The notes under the pieces were generated by a model, which was not told the DNA's origin, did no database searches, and was given only the letters and a program-made list of their open reading frames with translations. 39,823 nt of DNA from Brasilonema bromeliae SPC951 (GTDB lineage Bacteria; Cyanobacteriota; Cyanobacteriia; Cyanobacteriales; Nostocaceae): assembly GCF_012912135.1 (NCBI RefSeq), contig NZ_QMEB01000025.1:1-39823 (forward strand), in the 5' to 3' direction. Shown in pieces: positions 25,787 to 34,742 of the stretch. Made by a program: the position numbers and the translations under genes. Positions within the stretch are counted from its first letter, which is position 1, and each line of letters begins with the position of its first letter.

Positions 25787-25818
25787 GAGTCATGAGTCAT
25801 GAGTCGTTAGTCATTAGT
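25784..25818. repeat. Heptamer array CATGAGT overlapping a start codon
   Basis: Three exact CATGAGT units (25784-25804) are followed by two degenerate ones (CGTTAGT, CATTAGT). The first CAT is the reverse complement of the LpxB-related gene's ATG, so the array forms the start and immediate 5' leader of that mRNA and supplies extra upstream ATGs. Confidence 0.85.
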
Positions 25819-26485
25819 CAATTTTTAGCAGTTATTAGTTCCCACTGACCTACAGATTTCTCAGATGTTGTAAAATCACCCGCTTAGCTACAACTCAAGC
25901 ACCTTTTCTGTGTTCTTGTACCTGTTCCCAATACGGTTCAGTTAAGGATTTTTAGTGAGATTTAGTGATGTGTCAAGACTTGCCATGCTGTGTAGAGACT
26001 TGCCATGCTACGTCTCTACATTGCCGTGCTGATAAGAATTTTAGTCTTATTTGAACCGTATTGTACCTGTTTCCACTTGCATAAAGCAGGGCTGTTTCAT
26101 TTCCTCAAAGGCTTACATTGTCAAGTGTTGAGGAGATGAAAATCATGGGTGCAAAATTGATAAATGCGATCGCCCTTTGGGCGGCTCCCCAAGTGAGCAT
26201 CTGAGTGTTTGAAATGATAGCTTTATTTCCGCCGACGTGTACTAACCCAAGTTGCTAGTTATCAATTGGTGTGTGCAAGTTACTCCTCGATTGATGCGAT
26301 CGCCTACAAAAAAGTGCTGGTGACGCTACGCGCCACCGCGCCCTAGACTGAATTAAGCATTCAGTCTGCGCCATAGCATTCCCAATGAATGTGCAGTTGA
26401 GGCTGCCCTGAAAATTGCACGCAACGCGATGGGGCGGAAAAACGTTATCTCATTCTCAAATGGCTTCCATGATCCCTTGTTTTTT
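25819..26485. other. Gene-free region with a MITE and repeats
   Basis: No gene. It contains the 133-bp element at 25930-26062, a GCGATCGC at about 26166 (with another related octamer near 26297), the palindrome-like GGTGACGCTACGCGCCACC at about 26321-26339, and a hairpin AGACTGAATT-4-ATTCAGTCT at about 26345-26367. Confidence 0.5.
25930..26062. mobile_element. 133-bp MITE-like element with 11-bp terminal inverted repeats
   Basis: It begins AATACGGTTCA and ends with the exact reverse complement TGAACCGTATT. It is flanked by GTACCTGTTCCC (25918-25929) and GTACCTGTTTCC (26063-26074), a 12-base direct repeat with one mismatch that looks like a target duplication. Inside, 25991-26020 is a degenerate copy of the 30-bp TGTAGAGACG palindrome. 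It has no coding capacity. Confidence 0.7.
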
Positions 26486-26653
26486 TAGGACTTACGCACT
26501 TTACAAATAGACAGTTCCCTATCTTGGATATGTCCACAATTAGGGCAGGTGTGCGTCCTAGTACTCAAAGATTTTCTAACAACTTTTCCGCAATTTGCAA
26601 ATCAAGTAAGGCTTTACTGACACAATCACATTTGTGTTAATGCGTAAGTCCTA
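26486..26653. mobile_element. 168-bp MITE-like element carrying a TnpB zinc-ribbon remnant
   Basis: Terminal inverted repeats TAGGACTTACGCA and TGCGTAAGTCCTA are perfect over 13 bases. On the minus strand, 26598-26485 reads ANCGKVVRKSLSTRTHTC, then PNCGHIQDRE, and ends at a stop in the left repeat. This is the CxxC...CxxC zinc ribbon of IS605/IS607-type TnpB proteins; the frame upstream is broken. The element ends resemble the IS end at 762-774, which suggests mobilisation by that transposase family. Confidence 0.7.
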
Positions 26654-26731
26654 TTTTTGTTTGTTTGCTACTCGCTGCCCTAATTCTGTTACTAATTCTT
26701 GACATTAACTTCATCAAACTCTCGTATTTTT

Positions 26732-27679
26732 ATGGTTGTGATGAAATCCAAACGATTTGAACAACGAATTCTTGAGCATATCAGACCGATGCAGAAGCCG
26801 GATAACTGGCGAAACTTCGTCTATCTTTTGAGAGATTACTGTCTGATAGCTTTGTCTATTGCTCTCTACAAAATTTATCCATCGATTGGCACATACTTAC
26901 TAACAGTTTTGTTAATTGGGTCAAGAATGCGGGCTTTCGATAATCTCACCCACGAGAGTTCACACAAAATGTTGTTTACCAACCCTCGACTTAACTACTG
27001 GATTGCAACATTGTTTTGTGCGTTTCCAGTTGGCACATCTACCTCTACTTACTGGCAATCACACATGGATCATCATAAGTGGTTGGGAAACCCAGAACGA
27101 GACCCTGACCTTATCCGTTATCAGTCACTAAACGTAGATCGTTTCCCTGTACCATACCGTGAAATGGTCTTTCACTTGCTCAAAGTTTTTTGTCTGACCC
27201 ACGTTCCAAAATATTTATATGGCACTTTGCAGTCGTTCGTTTTATCAAGTGACACTCCTCGTAGCGAAAGAATCGCACGCACACTATTTTGGATAACAGT
27301 CTTCACAGTGTTAACAGCATTCAATCTGTGGCATGATTTTTTACTATTCTGGGTGATACCATTCCTGACTTCCTTTCAGATTTTGCGCTATCTTTCAGAA
27401 ATTTCTGAACACGGGGGACTCTACAGTGCAGAGCACACAATTGAATTAGCTAGAAATAATTTTTGTCATCCAGTCTTACGGTTTATCCTGTATCCACATG
27501 GCGATTTTTATCACCTTGTACATCATTTGTTTCCAGCTATTCCACATTACAATCTTGGTCCTGCTCATCAAATTCTCTTAGAGGATAGTGAATATCAACA
27601 AGCACACCACTGCTACGGATACTTTTACTCAAGTGACCCTAATCAAAAAAGCACTTTGGGTGAAATGATTCTTAAATAG
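26732..27679 (+). CDS. Fatty acid desaturase family protein
   Basis: A membrane di-iron desaturase/hydroxylase of 315 aa (ATG 26732; a TTG at 26699 would add 11 residues). The three histidine boxes are THESSHKM (HxxxH), QSHMDHHKW (HxxHH) and FYHLVHHLFP (HxxHH), with EISEHGG as an additional conserved His. Hydrophobic pairs surround boxes 1-2 and precede box 3, as in PF00487. It is shorter than the DesA/DesB acyl-lipid desaturases and resembles the compact group that also includes sterol/sphingolipid-like and carotenoid enzymes. The substrate is unknown. It is flanked on both sides by MITE-like elements, suggesting a mobile or rearranged locus. Confidence 0.85.
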   Translation: MVVMKSKRFEQRILEHIRPMQKPDNWRNFVYLLRDYCLIALSIALYKIYPSIGTYLLTVLLIGSRMRAFDNLTHESSHKMLFTNPRLNYWIATLFCAFPVGTSTSTYWQSHMDHHKWLGNPERDPDLIRYQSLNVDRFPVPYREMVFHLLKVFCLTHVPKYLYGTLQSFVLSSDTPRSERIARTLFWITVFTVLTAFNLWHDFLLFWVIPFLTSFQILRYLSEISEHGGLYSAEHTIELARNNFCHPVLRFILYPHGDFYHLVHHLFPAIPHYNLGPAHQILLEDSEYQQAHHCYGYFYSSDPNQKSTLGEMILK

Positions 27680-28081
27680 GACTTAGGCAACTGGCACGTT
27701 GGGGATTTCCAAGAAATAAATTATCCAATCTTGTAAGGTGGGCATCTTGTCTGCCTTAATTCAGATGCAGACGAGACGTCTGTCTCCACAAGAAATAATT
27801 GGATATTTTTTTATTTGGAAGTCCCTTGACTCTGACTTTTCACGGCATGTGGATTCATACCATTTTGAGGGTTTCTCAAGCGCTTATTTTTTCGTAACTC
27901 ATTCTCATTAATCTATATAAATTGAGAATAAGGCTGTGGAAAAAGCCACGTTGTTTCGTGGTTTGAGGACTTCCCGTGAAAAGTCAGCCCTTGACTTAGG
28001 TTCGTAGTAAGCGCTCTTGCGCTTAAAAAGGCGTACTTGGTGCCTACTACAAACGAACAATGTGTGACACTTGCCTAAGTC
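27680..28081. mobile_element. Nested MITE-like element (402 bp, outer copy)
   Basis: Outer ends GACTTAGGCAA and TTGCCTAAGTC are exact inverted repeats, the left one starting at the last base of the desaturase stop region. Inside are a second pair of arms, GATTTCCAA...ATTATCCAAT (from 27704) with ATTGGAT...TTGGAAGTC (to 27823), and a third element at 27832-27987. No gene lies within the element. Confidence 0.6.
27832..27987. mobile_element. 156-bp MITE inserted with a 9-bp target duplication
   Basis: Terminal inverted repeats CTGACTTTTCACGG and CCGTGAAAAGTCAG are perfect over 14 bases. The element is flanked on both sides by the exact direct repeat CCCTTGACT (27823-27831 and 27988-27996). An internal hairpin ATTCTCA/TGAGAAT lies near 27900-27930. 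Confidence 0.85.
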
Positions 28082-28167
28082 GTGTTAAAGAAAGCAATAG
28101 TTGAAAAACCACAGCAAGTCTATGCTGCTTGTCCAAACCATTACGTTGGAACAAAGGTAGTTACCTG

Positions 28168-28872
28168 ATGAAAATCACCGTTGCAAAATCGGTATTGAAC
28201 CGTTATCCTGAGAGCATCATCGCTTACCTCCTTGCTGAAGTTAAAGTCGAAGAGAAACATCAATACGTTGAAACTTTAAAAGCAGAGTTATGGGAACGCT
28301 TAACTAGATTAGGGATTACCCAAACAAACCTCACGGAACACCCAAACATCAACGGATGGCGACAGATTTATCATGACGAGTTCGGCGTCAAGCCCAGTAA
28401 GTTTCGTTCATCTGTAGAGGCGCTGGTGCGTCGAGTCATTGGTGGACAAGGACTATGGCAAGTATCAAGTGTTGTTGACTTGTACAATTGTGTATCTGTT
28501 CTCACTCTACTTTCTATAGGAGCGTATGATTTGAGAAAAATTAGGGGAGACATACATCTACGATATGGGCACAATGGTGAGGTGTTTCTACCTCTTAGCT
28601 CACAAGAAGTTATCCCTGTTAGTGAGAAACAGATTGTATACGCAGATGAAGAAAAAGTTTTATGTTATCTATGGAACCATAGAGATTCGCGATTGTCTGC
28701 AATTGATGCTGACACGCGACACGCCCTGTTCTTTATAGATACAGCCTTTCACCCACAAACCTGCTCTATGCAAGAAGCATTACAAACTTTATCACGGCAT
28801 CTAAGTCAAATTGGGGGTGTTGAACTTGGTTCGGGACTACTTAATGTCAACTATCCTAGTGTTGAAGTTTAA
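28168..28872 (+). CDS. B3/4 domain protein (Phe-tRNA synthetase beta-like tRNA-editing fold)
   Basis: A 234-aa protein from ATG 28168, with AAAGGTAG upstream (a TTG at 28129 would add 13 residues). It is a stand-alone B3/4 domain, the fold that edits mis-aminoacylated tRNA in the PheRS beta subunit. Family motifs visible are GWRQIYHDEFGVKPSKFRSS, VEALVRRVIGG, VVDLYNCVSVLTLLSIGAYD and VYADEEKVLCYLWNHRDSR. The last segment aligns with the conserved G-V-YADEEGVLCRRWNWR of this family. It could deacylate tRNA or act on free amino-acid analogues. It lies 50 bases upstream of a LysE/ArgO exporter on the same strand, so the pair may deal with an unwanted amino acid. Confidence 0.82.
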   Translation: MKITVAKSVLNRYPESIIAYLLAEVKVEEKHQYVETLKAELWERLTRLGITQTNLTEHPNINGWRQIYHDEFGVKPSKFRSSVEALVRRVIGGQGLWQVSSVVDLYNCVSVLTLLSIGAYDLRKIRGDIHLRYGHNGEVFLPLSSQEVIPVSEKQIVYADEEKVLCYLWNHRDSRLSAIDADTRHALFFIDTAFHPQTCSMQEALQTLSRHLSQIGGVELGSGLLNVNYPSVEV

Positions 28873-28922
28873 GGCAAATACTCACTCTTTAAGCTCTACC
28901 TGCTTGTCTATAAAATTGAACT

Positions 28923-29531
28923 ATGATTAGTGCATTTATCCACGGAATAATCTTAGCCTTTGGTCTGATACTACCACTTGGTCCGCAAAACGTGTTTGTT
29001 TTTACGCAAGGTGCAACCCAGCCTCGCCTGTTTTACGCACTGCCAATAGCTTTAGTTGCTTCACTCTCAGATACGTTGCTTATTCTGTTAGCTGTGCTTG
29101 GTGTATCTGTTGTCGTATTGTCTTTGCCTTGGGTTAAAACGGTGTTAGTAGTGGCTGGAGTGTTATTTCTTTGCTATATTGGGTGGATCACCTGGAAAAG
29201 TGATGAAGAGACAAATGGGAAATCGAACAATGCGTCAAACTGGTCTCTGAAGCAAAAAATTATGTTTACTTTGTCCGTATCTCTACTTAATCCTCACGCA
29301 ATATTAGATACTATCGGCGTTATTGGTACCAGTTCACTATCATATACAGGTTTGGACAAGGTCGTTTTTACTCTAACGTGTATTTCAGTATCCTGGCTAT
29401 GGTTTTTCACGTTAACAGTTGTAGGGCGACTGGTGGGAACATTCAAACACACCCGCAAAATGTTTAACCGCGTGTCTGCCGTCATTATGTGGCTGAGTGC
29501 GCTTTACTTGGTGTACAACTTTACTAACTGA
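28923..29531 (+). CDS. LysE/ArgO family amino acid exporter
   Basis: A 202-aa membrane protein with about six transmembrane helices. The family signature LPLGPQNVFVFTQG is at residues 17-30, and SLLNPHAILDTIGVIG lies near 122-137, as in LysE and ArgO exporters of basic amino acids. A charged, Asn-rich cytoplasmic loop (KSDEETNGKSNNASNWS) separates helices 3 and 4. The PLGPQN motif is closest to the ArgO/LysE branch rather than RhtB. It follows the B3/4 gene and is likely co-transcribed with it. Confidence 0.88.
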   Translation: MISAFIHGIILAFGLILPLGPQNVFVFTQGATQPRLFYALPIALVASLSDTLLILLAVLGVSVVVLSLPWVKTVLVVAGVLFLCYIGWITWKSDEETNGKSNNASNWSLKQKIMFTLSVSLLNPHAILDTIGVIGTSSLSYTGLDKVVFTLTCISVSWLWFFTLTVVGRLVGTFKHTRKMFNRVSAVIMWLSALYLVYNFTN

Positions 29532-30055
29532 ATCCACCTAGGGCGTGTTTTCAAACTCGTTGTATCCTAAAAAAACAGTGATTCCAGGGTGTATTAATGA
29601 ACCGAGGAGACTTAAGTAATGCACATGAGTTCTTTGCTTGATATTTCAAGAGGGTCTGCCTGGAAACATGTAAAATACAACAAGTTTTCAAATTCCGTTA
29701 AGATACTTGCAATCATTTAGGTTTTTCATACATATGTACTAACTTAGATTTAACTGCTTTAAAACTACAGTGGCTTCTGTTCAACTATCGGCTTTTTGAC
29801 TAAAGTATCTCATGACAGATTTGTAAAATTTACGTAACTTATACCTGAGTAAATACCTCACTTATTAGTTAACAATTTTTAAAAAATATTTCGCTTTTTA
29901 TATCGTTTTGTGTCAGATGAGCGATAAAATGCCCACTGGGCAAGCATTTTCTGATAAAAATCTCATATTGCCCAACAAACAAAGTCATCATTAGGCAAAT
30001 TTTGCCTGACATAACTTTACAAAACGAGAACACGCATCAAAGGAGCCGAGGAAGC
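29532..30055. promoter_or_regulatory. chlH upstream region with two short palindromes
   Basis: 524 bases of AT-rich DNA without a gene. TGCCCA-C-TGGGCA (29930-29942) and AGGCAAA-T-TTTGCCT (29993-30007) are perfect odd palindromes sharing a TGCC core. They lie 113 and 48 bases before the chlH ATG and are candidate regulator sites. AGGAG and GAGG (30041-30052) form the ribosome binding region that decides the ATG at 30056. Confidence 0.45.
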
Positions 30056-33000
30056 ATGTTCACTCACGTCAAGTCCACCATTAGACATATTGCGCCTGAT
30101 AATCTGCGGGGGCGTCATTTAATTAAGGTGGTCTATGTCGTGTTAGAGTCCCAGTACCAGAGTGCATTGTCACAAGCGGTTCGGGAAATTAACCAAAATC
30201 ATCCCAATCTGGCGATTGAAATCAGTGGTTACTTGATTGAAGAACTCCGAGACCAAGAAAACTACGAGGAGTTCAAAAAGGAAATGGCAAGTGCCAATAT
30301 CTTTATTGCCTCGCTGATTTTTATAGAAGACTTAGCACAAAAGTTAGTCGCAGCAGTAGCACCATATCGCGATCGCCTGGACGTTGCCGTTGTTTTCCCC
30401 TCAATGCCCGAAGTTATGCGCCTAAACAAAATGGGCAGCTTCTCTTTGGCACAATTGGGGCAATCTAAAAGTGTCATAGCACAGTTCATGCGCAAGCGCA
30501 AGGAAAAATCCGGCGCTGGCTTCCAAGATGGAATGCTCAAGTTGCTGCGGACACTGCCGCAAGTCCTCAAGTATCTGCCAGTAGATAAAGCACAAGACGC
30601 TCGCAATTTCATGCTTAGCTTTCAGTATTGGCTGGGGGGTTCTCCAGACAACTTAGAAAACTTCTTGCTGATGCTAGCGGATAAGTACGTCTTGAAAAAT
30701 AATGTAGAAACGAAAAATTTCGCATCCGTACAATACAAAGCACCAGTTGTCTATCCTGATATGGGGATATGGCATCCTCTAGCGCCAACAATGTTTGAAG
30801 ATGTCAAGGAATACCTCAACTGGCACAACAGCCGTAAGGATATCCCCTATGATTTAAAAGACCCGCTAGCACCTTGTGTTGGGTTGGTGTTGCAGCGGAC
30901 ACACCTTGTGACTGGTGATGATGCTCATTATGTCGCAATAGTGCAGGAACTCGAAGCTATGGGCGCACGAGTTCTTCCAGTGTTTGCAGGAGGTTTAGAC
31001 TTCTCCAAACCTGTAGAAGCGTACTTATACGAACCGACTACCAAAACACCCCTAGTGGATGCCGTTGTATCCTTGACGGGTTTTGCCCTAGTAGGTGGAC
31101 CAGCACGCCAAGACCATCCTAAGGCAATTGATGCCCTGAAGCGGTTGAACCGTCCTTACATGGTAGCGCTACCTCTGGTCTTCCAAACAACAGAAGAATG
31201 GCAAGATAGCGATTTGGGGTTACATCCAATTCAGGTGGCGTTGCAAATTGCGATTCCTGAATTAGATGGCGCAATTGAGCCGATAATATTGTCAGGACGG
31301 GATGGAACAACAGGGAAGGCGATCGCCCTACAAGACCGCGTCGAAGCAGTCGCACAACGCGCCCTAAAATGGGCTAACCTGCGCCGTAAGCCGAAGTTAA
31401 ACAAGAAAGTTGCCATCACCGTTTTCAGCTTCCCACCAGATAAAGGTAACGTGGGAACCGCCGCATACTTGGATGTGTTCGGCTCAATTTACGAGGTGAT
31501 GAAAGCCCTCAAGAACAACGGGTATGATGTGCAAGACTTGCCTGAGTCCGCCAAGGAGTTGATGCAAGAAGTCATCCACGACGCGCAGGCGCAGTACAAC
31601 AGCCCCGAACTCAACATTGCTTATCGGATGTCGGTTCCTGAGTATGAAGCATTCACACCTTACTCACAACGGCTGGAGGAAAACTGGGGACCACCTCCCG
31701 GACAACTCAACAGCGATGGACAAAACTTGCTCGTTTATGGTAAGCAATTTGGTAACGTCTTCATTGGTGTTCAGCCCACCTTTGGTTACGAAGGTGACCC
31801 CATGCGGCTGTTGTTCTCGCGTTCTGCAAGTCCACACCACGGTTTTGCTGCTTACTACACTTATCTGGAACAAATTTGGCAAGCTGACGCTGTGCTGCAT
31901 TTTGGAACTCACGGTTCCTTGGAATTTATGCCAGGTAAACAGATGGGGATGTCTGGAGAATGTTATCCAGATAACTTGATTGGCGCAATTCCCAATCTTT
32001 ACTACTACGCTGCAAATAACCCCAGTGAAGCGACAATTGCCAAGCGTCGCAGCTATGCGGAAACAATTTCTTACCTGACTCCTCCAGCAGAAAATGCTGG
32101 ATTGTACAAAGGTTTGAAGGAACTCAGTGAGTTGATTGCTTCTTACCAAACCTTGAAAGATACTGGACGCGGTATTCCCATCGTCAACACCATTATGGAT
32201 AAATGCCGGATGGTGAATCTGGATAAGGACATTGCCTTGCCAGAGCAAGACGCCAAAGATATAACCGCCGAAGAACGCGATAATATTGTTGGTTCGGTTT
32301 ACCGTAAGTTGATGGAGATTGAATCGCGATTGTTGCCTTGTGGATTGCATGTGATTGGGAAACCACCTTCGGCGGAGGAGGCGATCGCAACTCTCGTCAA
32401 CATTGCCAGCTTAGACCGTTCTGAGGAAGAAATTCAAAGTCTACCCCGCATTATCGCCAACAGCATAGGGCGTAACATTGATGAAGTCTACCAAAACAGC
32501 GACAAAGGCATTTTAGATGATGTCCAGCTGCTGCAAGACATCACAATGGCAACGCGCGCGGCAGTTTCCGCCCTTGTTAAAGAGCAAACCGACGCAGAAG
32601 GACGAGTTTCCCTCGTTTCCAAGCTCAACTTCTTCAACATGGGCAAAAAAGAACCTTGGGTAGAAGCACTGCATAAAGCAGGTTACACCAAGGTAGATGT
32701 TACAGCACTCAAACCAGTGTTTGAGTATCTAGAATTCTGCTTGCAGCAAGTCTGCGCTGATAATGAATTGGGCGCATTACTCAAAGGCTTAGCAGGCGAG
32801 TACATCCTCCCTGGTCCTGGTGGCGATCCCATTCGTAACCCGGATGTCTTGCCCACGGGTAAAAATATCCACGCCCTCGACCCCCAATCTATCCCCACAA
32901 CGGCTGCTGTACAATCGGCGAAAATCGTTGTAGATCGGCTCTTGGCGCGTCAGATGGCAGAAAACGGCGGTCAGTATCCCGAAACCATTGCTTGTGTGCT

Positions 33001-34045
33001 ATGGGGAACCGATAACATCAAAACCTACGGGGAATCACTGGCACAAATCATGTGGATGGTTGGAGTGCGTCCGGTTCCCGATGCATTGGGACGAGTCAAC
33101 AAGTTAGAATTGATACCTTTAGAAGAGTTGGAACGCCCCCGCATTGATGTCGTTGTCAACTGTTCTGGTGTTTTCCGCGACTTGTTCATCAACCAAATGA
33201 ATCTGCTGGATCAAGCGGTGAAAATGGCGGCGGAAGCAGATGAACCATCATCAATGAACTACGTCCGCAAACATGCCCTTGAACAAGCAGAGGAAATGGG
33301 GATCAACCTGCGCCAAGCAGCAACTCGCATCTTCTCCAATGCTTCTGGTTCCTACTCGTCCAATATCAACTTGGCGGTAGAAAACAGCACTTGGGAAAGC
33401 GAAGCCGAGTTGCAAGAAATGTACCTCAACCGCAAATCCTTCGCTTTCAGTGCCGATAACCCTGGTACGATGGCAGAATCAAGAAAGATTTTTGAGAAAA
33501 CCCTGAAAACTGCTGAGGTCACTTTCCAAAATCTCGATTCATCCGAAATTAGTTTGACGGATGTTTCCCATTACTTCGATTCTGATCCTACCAAAGTAGT
33601 CGCCAGCTTGCGGGGTGATGGCAAAACACCAGCATCCTACATTGCAGACACCACCACAGCTAATGCTCAAGTCCGTAGCTTATCAGAAACCGTGCGTTTA
33701 GATGCCCGTACCAAATTGTTAAATCCCAAATGGTACGAAGGAATGCTGTCTCACGGTTATGAAGGTGTGCGCGAACTTTCCAAGCGCTTGGTAAATACGA
33801 TGGGTTGGAGTGCAACCGCTGGTGCTGTGGATAACTGGGTTTATGAGGACACCAATGAAACCTTCATCAAAGATGAAGCAATGCGGAACCGCTTGCTGAA
33901 CCTTAATCCTCATTCTTTCCGCAAAGTTGTTTCCACCTTGTTGGAAGTTAATGGTCGCGGCTATTGGGAGACAAGCGAGAGCAATTTGGAATTGCTGCGC
34001 GAGTTGTATCAGGAGGTTGAAGATCGGATTGAGGGAATTGAGTAG
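30056..34045 (+). CDS. chlH: Magnesium chelatase subunit H
   Basis: The porphyrin-binding catalytic subunit (1,329 aa) of magnesium chelatase. With ChlI and ChlD it inserts Mg2+ into protoporphyrin IX, the branch point to chlorophyll. It is nearly identical in pattern to other cyanobacterial ChlH: it begins [20 protein letters not shown] and carries the CobN/Mg-chelatase core with [20 protein letters not shown], the conserved glutamate and histidines at the active site, and [21 protein letters not shown] near the C-terminus. The frame is open 18 codons further upstream, but the ATG at 30056 matches the known family start and has AGGAG/GAGG before it. The gene is alone; chlI and chlD are not in the window. 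Confidence 0.97.
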   Translation: MFTHVKSTIRHIAPDNLRGRHLIKVVYVVLESQYQSALSQAVREINQNHPNLAIEISGYLIEELRDQENYEEFKKEMASANIFIASLIFIEDLAQKLVAAVAPYRDRLDVAVVFPSMPEVMRLNKMGSFSLAQLGQSKSVIAQFMRKRKEKSGAGFQDGMLKLLRTLPQVLKYLPVDKAQDARNFMLSFQYWLGGSPDNLENFLLMLADKYVLKNNVETKNFASVQYKAPVVYPDMGIWHPLAPTMFEDVKEYLNWHNSRKDIPYDLKDPLAPCVGLVLQRTHLVTGDDAHYVAIVQELEAMGARVLPVFAGGLDFSKPVEAYLYEPTTKTPLVDAVVSLTGFALVGGPARQDHPKAIDALKRLNRPYMVALPLVFQTTEEWQDSDLGLHPIQVALQIAIPELDGAIEPIILSGRDGTTGKAIALQDRVEAVAQRALKWANLRRKPKLNKKVAITVFSFPPDKGNVGTAAYLDVFGSIYEVMKALKNNGYDVQDLPESAKELMQEVIHDAQAQYNSPELNIAYRMSVPEYEAFTPYSQRLEENWGPPPGQLNSDGQNLLVYGKQFGNVFIGVQPTFGYEGDPMRLLFSRSASPHHGFAAYYTYLEQIWQADAVLHFGTHGSLEFMPGKQMGMSGECYPDNLIGAIPNLYYYAANNPSEATIAKRRSYAETISYLTPPAENAGLYKGLKELSELIASYQTLKDTGRGIPIVNTIMDKCRMVNLDKDIALPEQDAKDITAEERDNIVGSVYRKLMEIESRLLPCGLHVIGKPPSAEEAIATLVNIASLDRSEEEIQSLPRIIANSIGRNIDEVYQNSDKGILDDVQLLQDITMATRAAVSALVKEQTDAEGRVSLVSKLNFFNMGKKEPWVEALHKAGYTKVDVTALKPVFEYLEFCLQQVCADNELGALLKGLAGEYILPGPGGDPIRNPDVLPTGKNIHALDPQSIPTTAAVQSAKIVVDRLLARQMAENGGQYPETIACVLWGTDNIKTYGESLAQIMWMVGVRPVPDALGRVNKLELIPLEELERPRIDVVVNCSGVFRDLFINQMNLLDQAVKMAAEADEPSSMNYVRKHALEQAEEMGINLRQAATRIFSNASGSYSSNINLAVENSTWESEAELQEMYLNRKSFAFSADNPGTMAESRKIFEKTLKTAEVTFQNLDSSEISLTDVSHYFDSDPTKVVASLRGDGKTPASYIADTTTANAQVRSLSETVRLDARTKLLNPKWYEGMLSHGYEGVRELSKRLVNTMGWSATAGAVDNWVYEDTNETFIKDEAMRNRLLNLNPHSFRKVVSTLLEVNGRGYWETSESNLELLRELYQEVEDRIEGIE

Positions 34046-34067
34046 GTTATAACCGTGTAAAGCGAAA

Positions 34068-34097
34068 TGTAGAGACGTTGCATGCAACGTCTCTACA
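34068..34097. repeat. Perfect 30-bp palindrome (dispersed repeat)
   Basis: TGTAGAGACGTTGCA followed directly by its reverse complement, with no loop. Located 23 bases after the chlH stop, so it may act as a terminator or be a mobile palindrome. Related copies are at 4831-4860 and 25991-26020. Confidence 0.9.
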
Positions 34098-34145
34098 ATA
34101 GAATCGGTAAAAATAGATATATAATCCTCAATCTTAAATCCCCCT

Positions 34146-34721
34146 ATGGATGCCCTAACAGTTAATCTCAATCCCGTGATTGAACTGACAGATGAGCAAT
34201 TTTTCCAGCTATGTCAGGCAAACCGCGATTTGAGGTTTGAACGCACTGCTACTGGAGAATTAATTATCATGCCGCCCACAGGGGGAGAAACGAGCAACAG
34301 CAACGCAGGATTAACTGCTCAACTTTGGCTATGGAATGAGCAAGATAAACTAGGTAAAGTTTTTGATTCCTCTGGTGGTTTTAAACTCCCTAACGGTGCG
34401 GATCGTTCCCCTGACGCTGCTTGGGTGAAACTGGAACGCTGGAATACACTGACTCAAGAACAACAAACCAGATTTCTGCCACTTTGTCCTGATTTTGTAG
34501 TTGAATTACTTTCGCCAAGTGATAGTTTGAAAGTGACTCAACAGAAGATGAAAGAATACCAAGAGAATGGTGCTCGTTTGGGTTGGTTAATTAATCGTAA
34601 GTCTCGGCAAGTAGAGATTTATCGAATTGGTCAAGAGGTTGAAGTTTTGGAATCTCCTGTTAATTTGTCAGGGGAAGATGTGCTACCTGGGTTTGTGTTA
34701 AATCTTGAGGCGATTTGGTAA
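34146..34721 (+). CDS. Uma2 family (DUF820) endonuclease-like protein
   Basis: A 191-aa protein of the Uma2/DUF820 family, abundant in cyanobacteria, with a PD-(D/E)XK nuclease fold. Visible pieces are the N-terminal FERTATGELIIMPPTGGETS, GADRSPDAAWVK with the first acidic residue, and PDFVVELLSPSDSLKVTQQKM with the second acidic pair and Lys. C-terminal GARLGWLINRKSRQVEIYR is also typical. Members are thought to be nucleases linked to mobile DNA, but a role is rarely shown. It lies 21 bases before the methyltransferase gene on the same strand, so it could belong to the restriction operon by chance or by function. There is no clear ribosome binding site. Confidence 0.87.
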   Translation: MDALTVNLNPVIELTDEQFFQLCQANRDLRFERTATGELIIMPPTGGETSNSNAGLTAQLWLWNEQDKLGKVFDSSGGFKLPNGADRSPDAAWVKLERWNTLTQEQQTRFLPLCPDFVVELLSPSDSLKVTQQKMKEYQENGARLGWLINRKSRQVEIYRIGQEVEVLESPVNLSGEDVLPGFVLNLEAIW

Positions 34722-34742
34722 ATTGGGGCGTTTGTAAAGCAA

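Noticed and set aside
31664..32350. 228-codon minus-strand frame
   Set aside because: Antisense shadow of chlH, which is certain.
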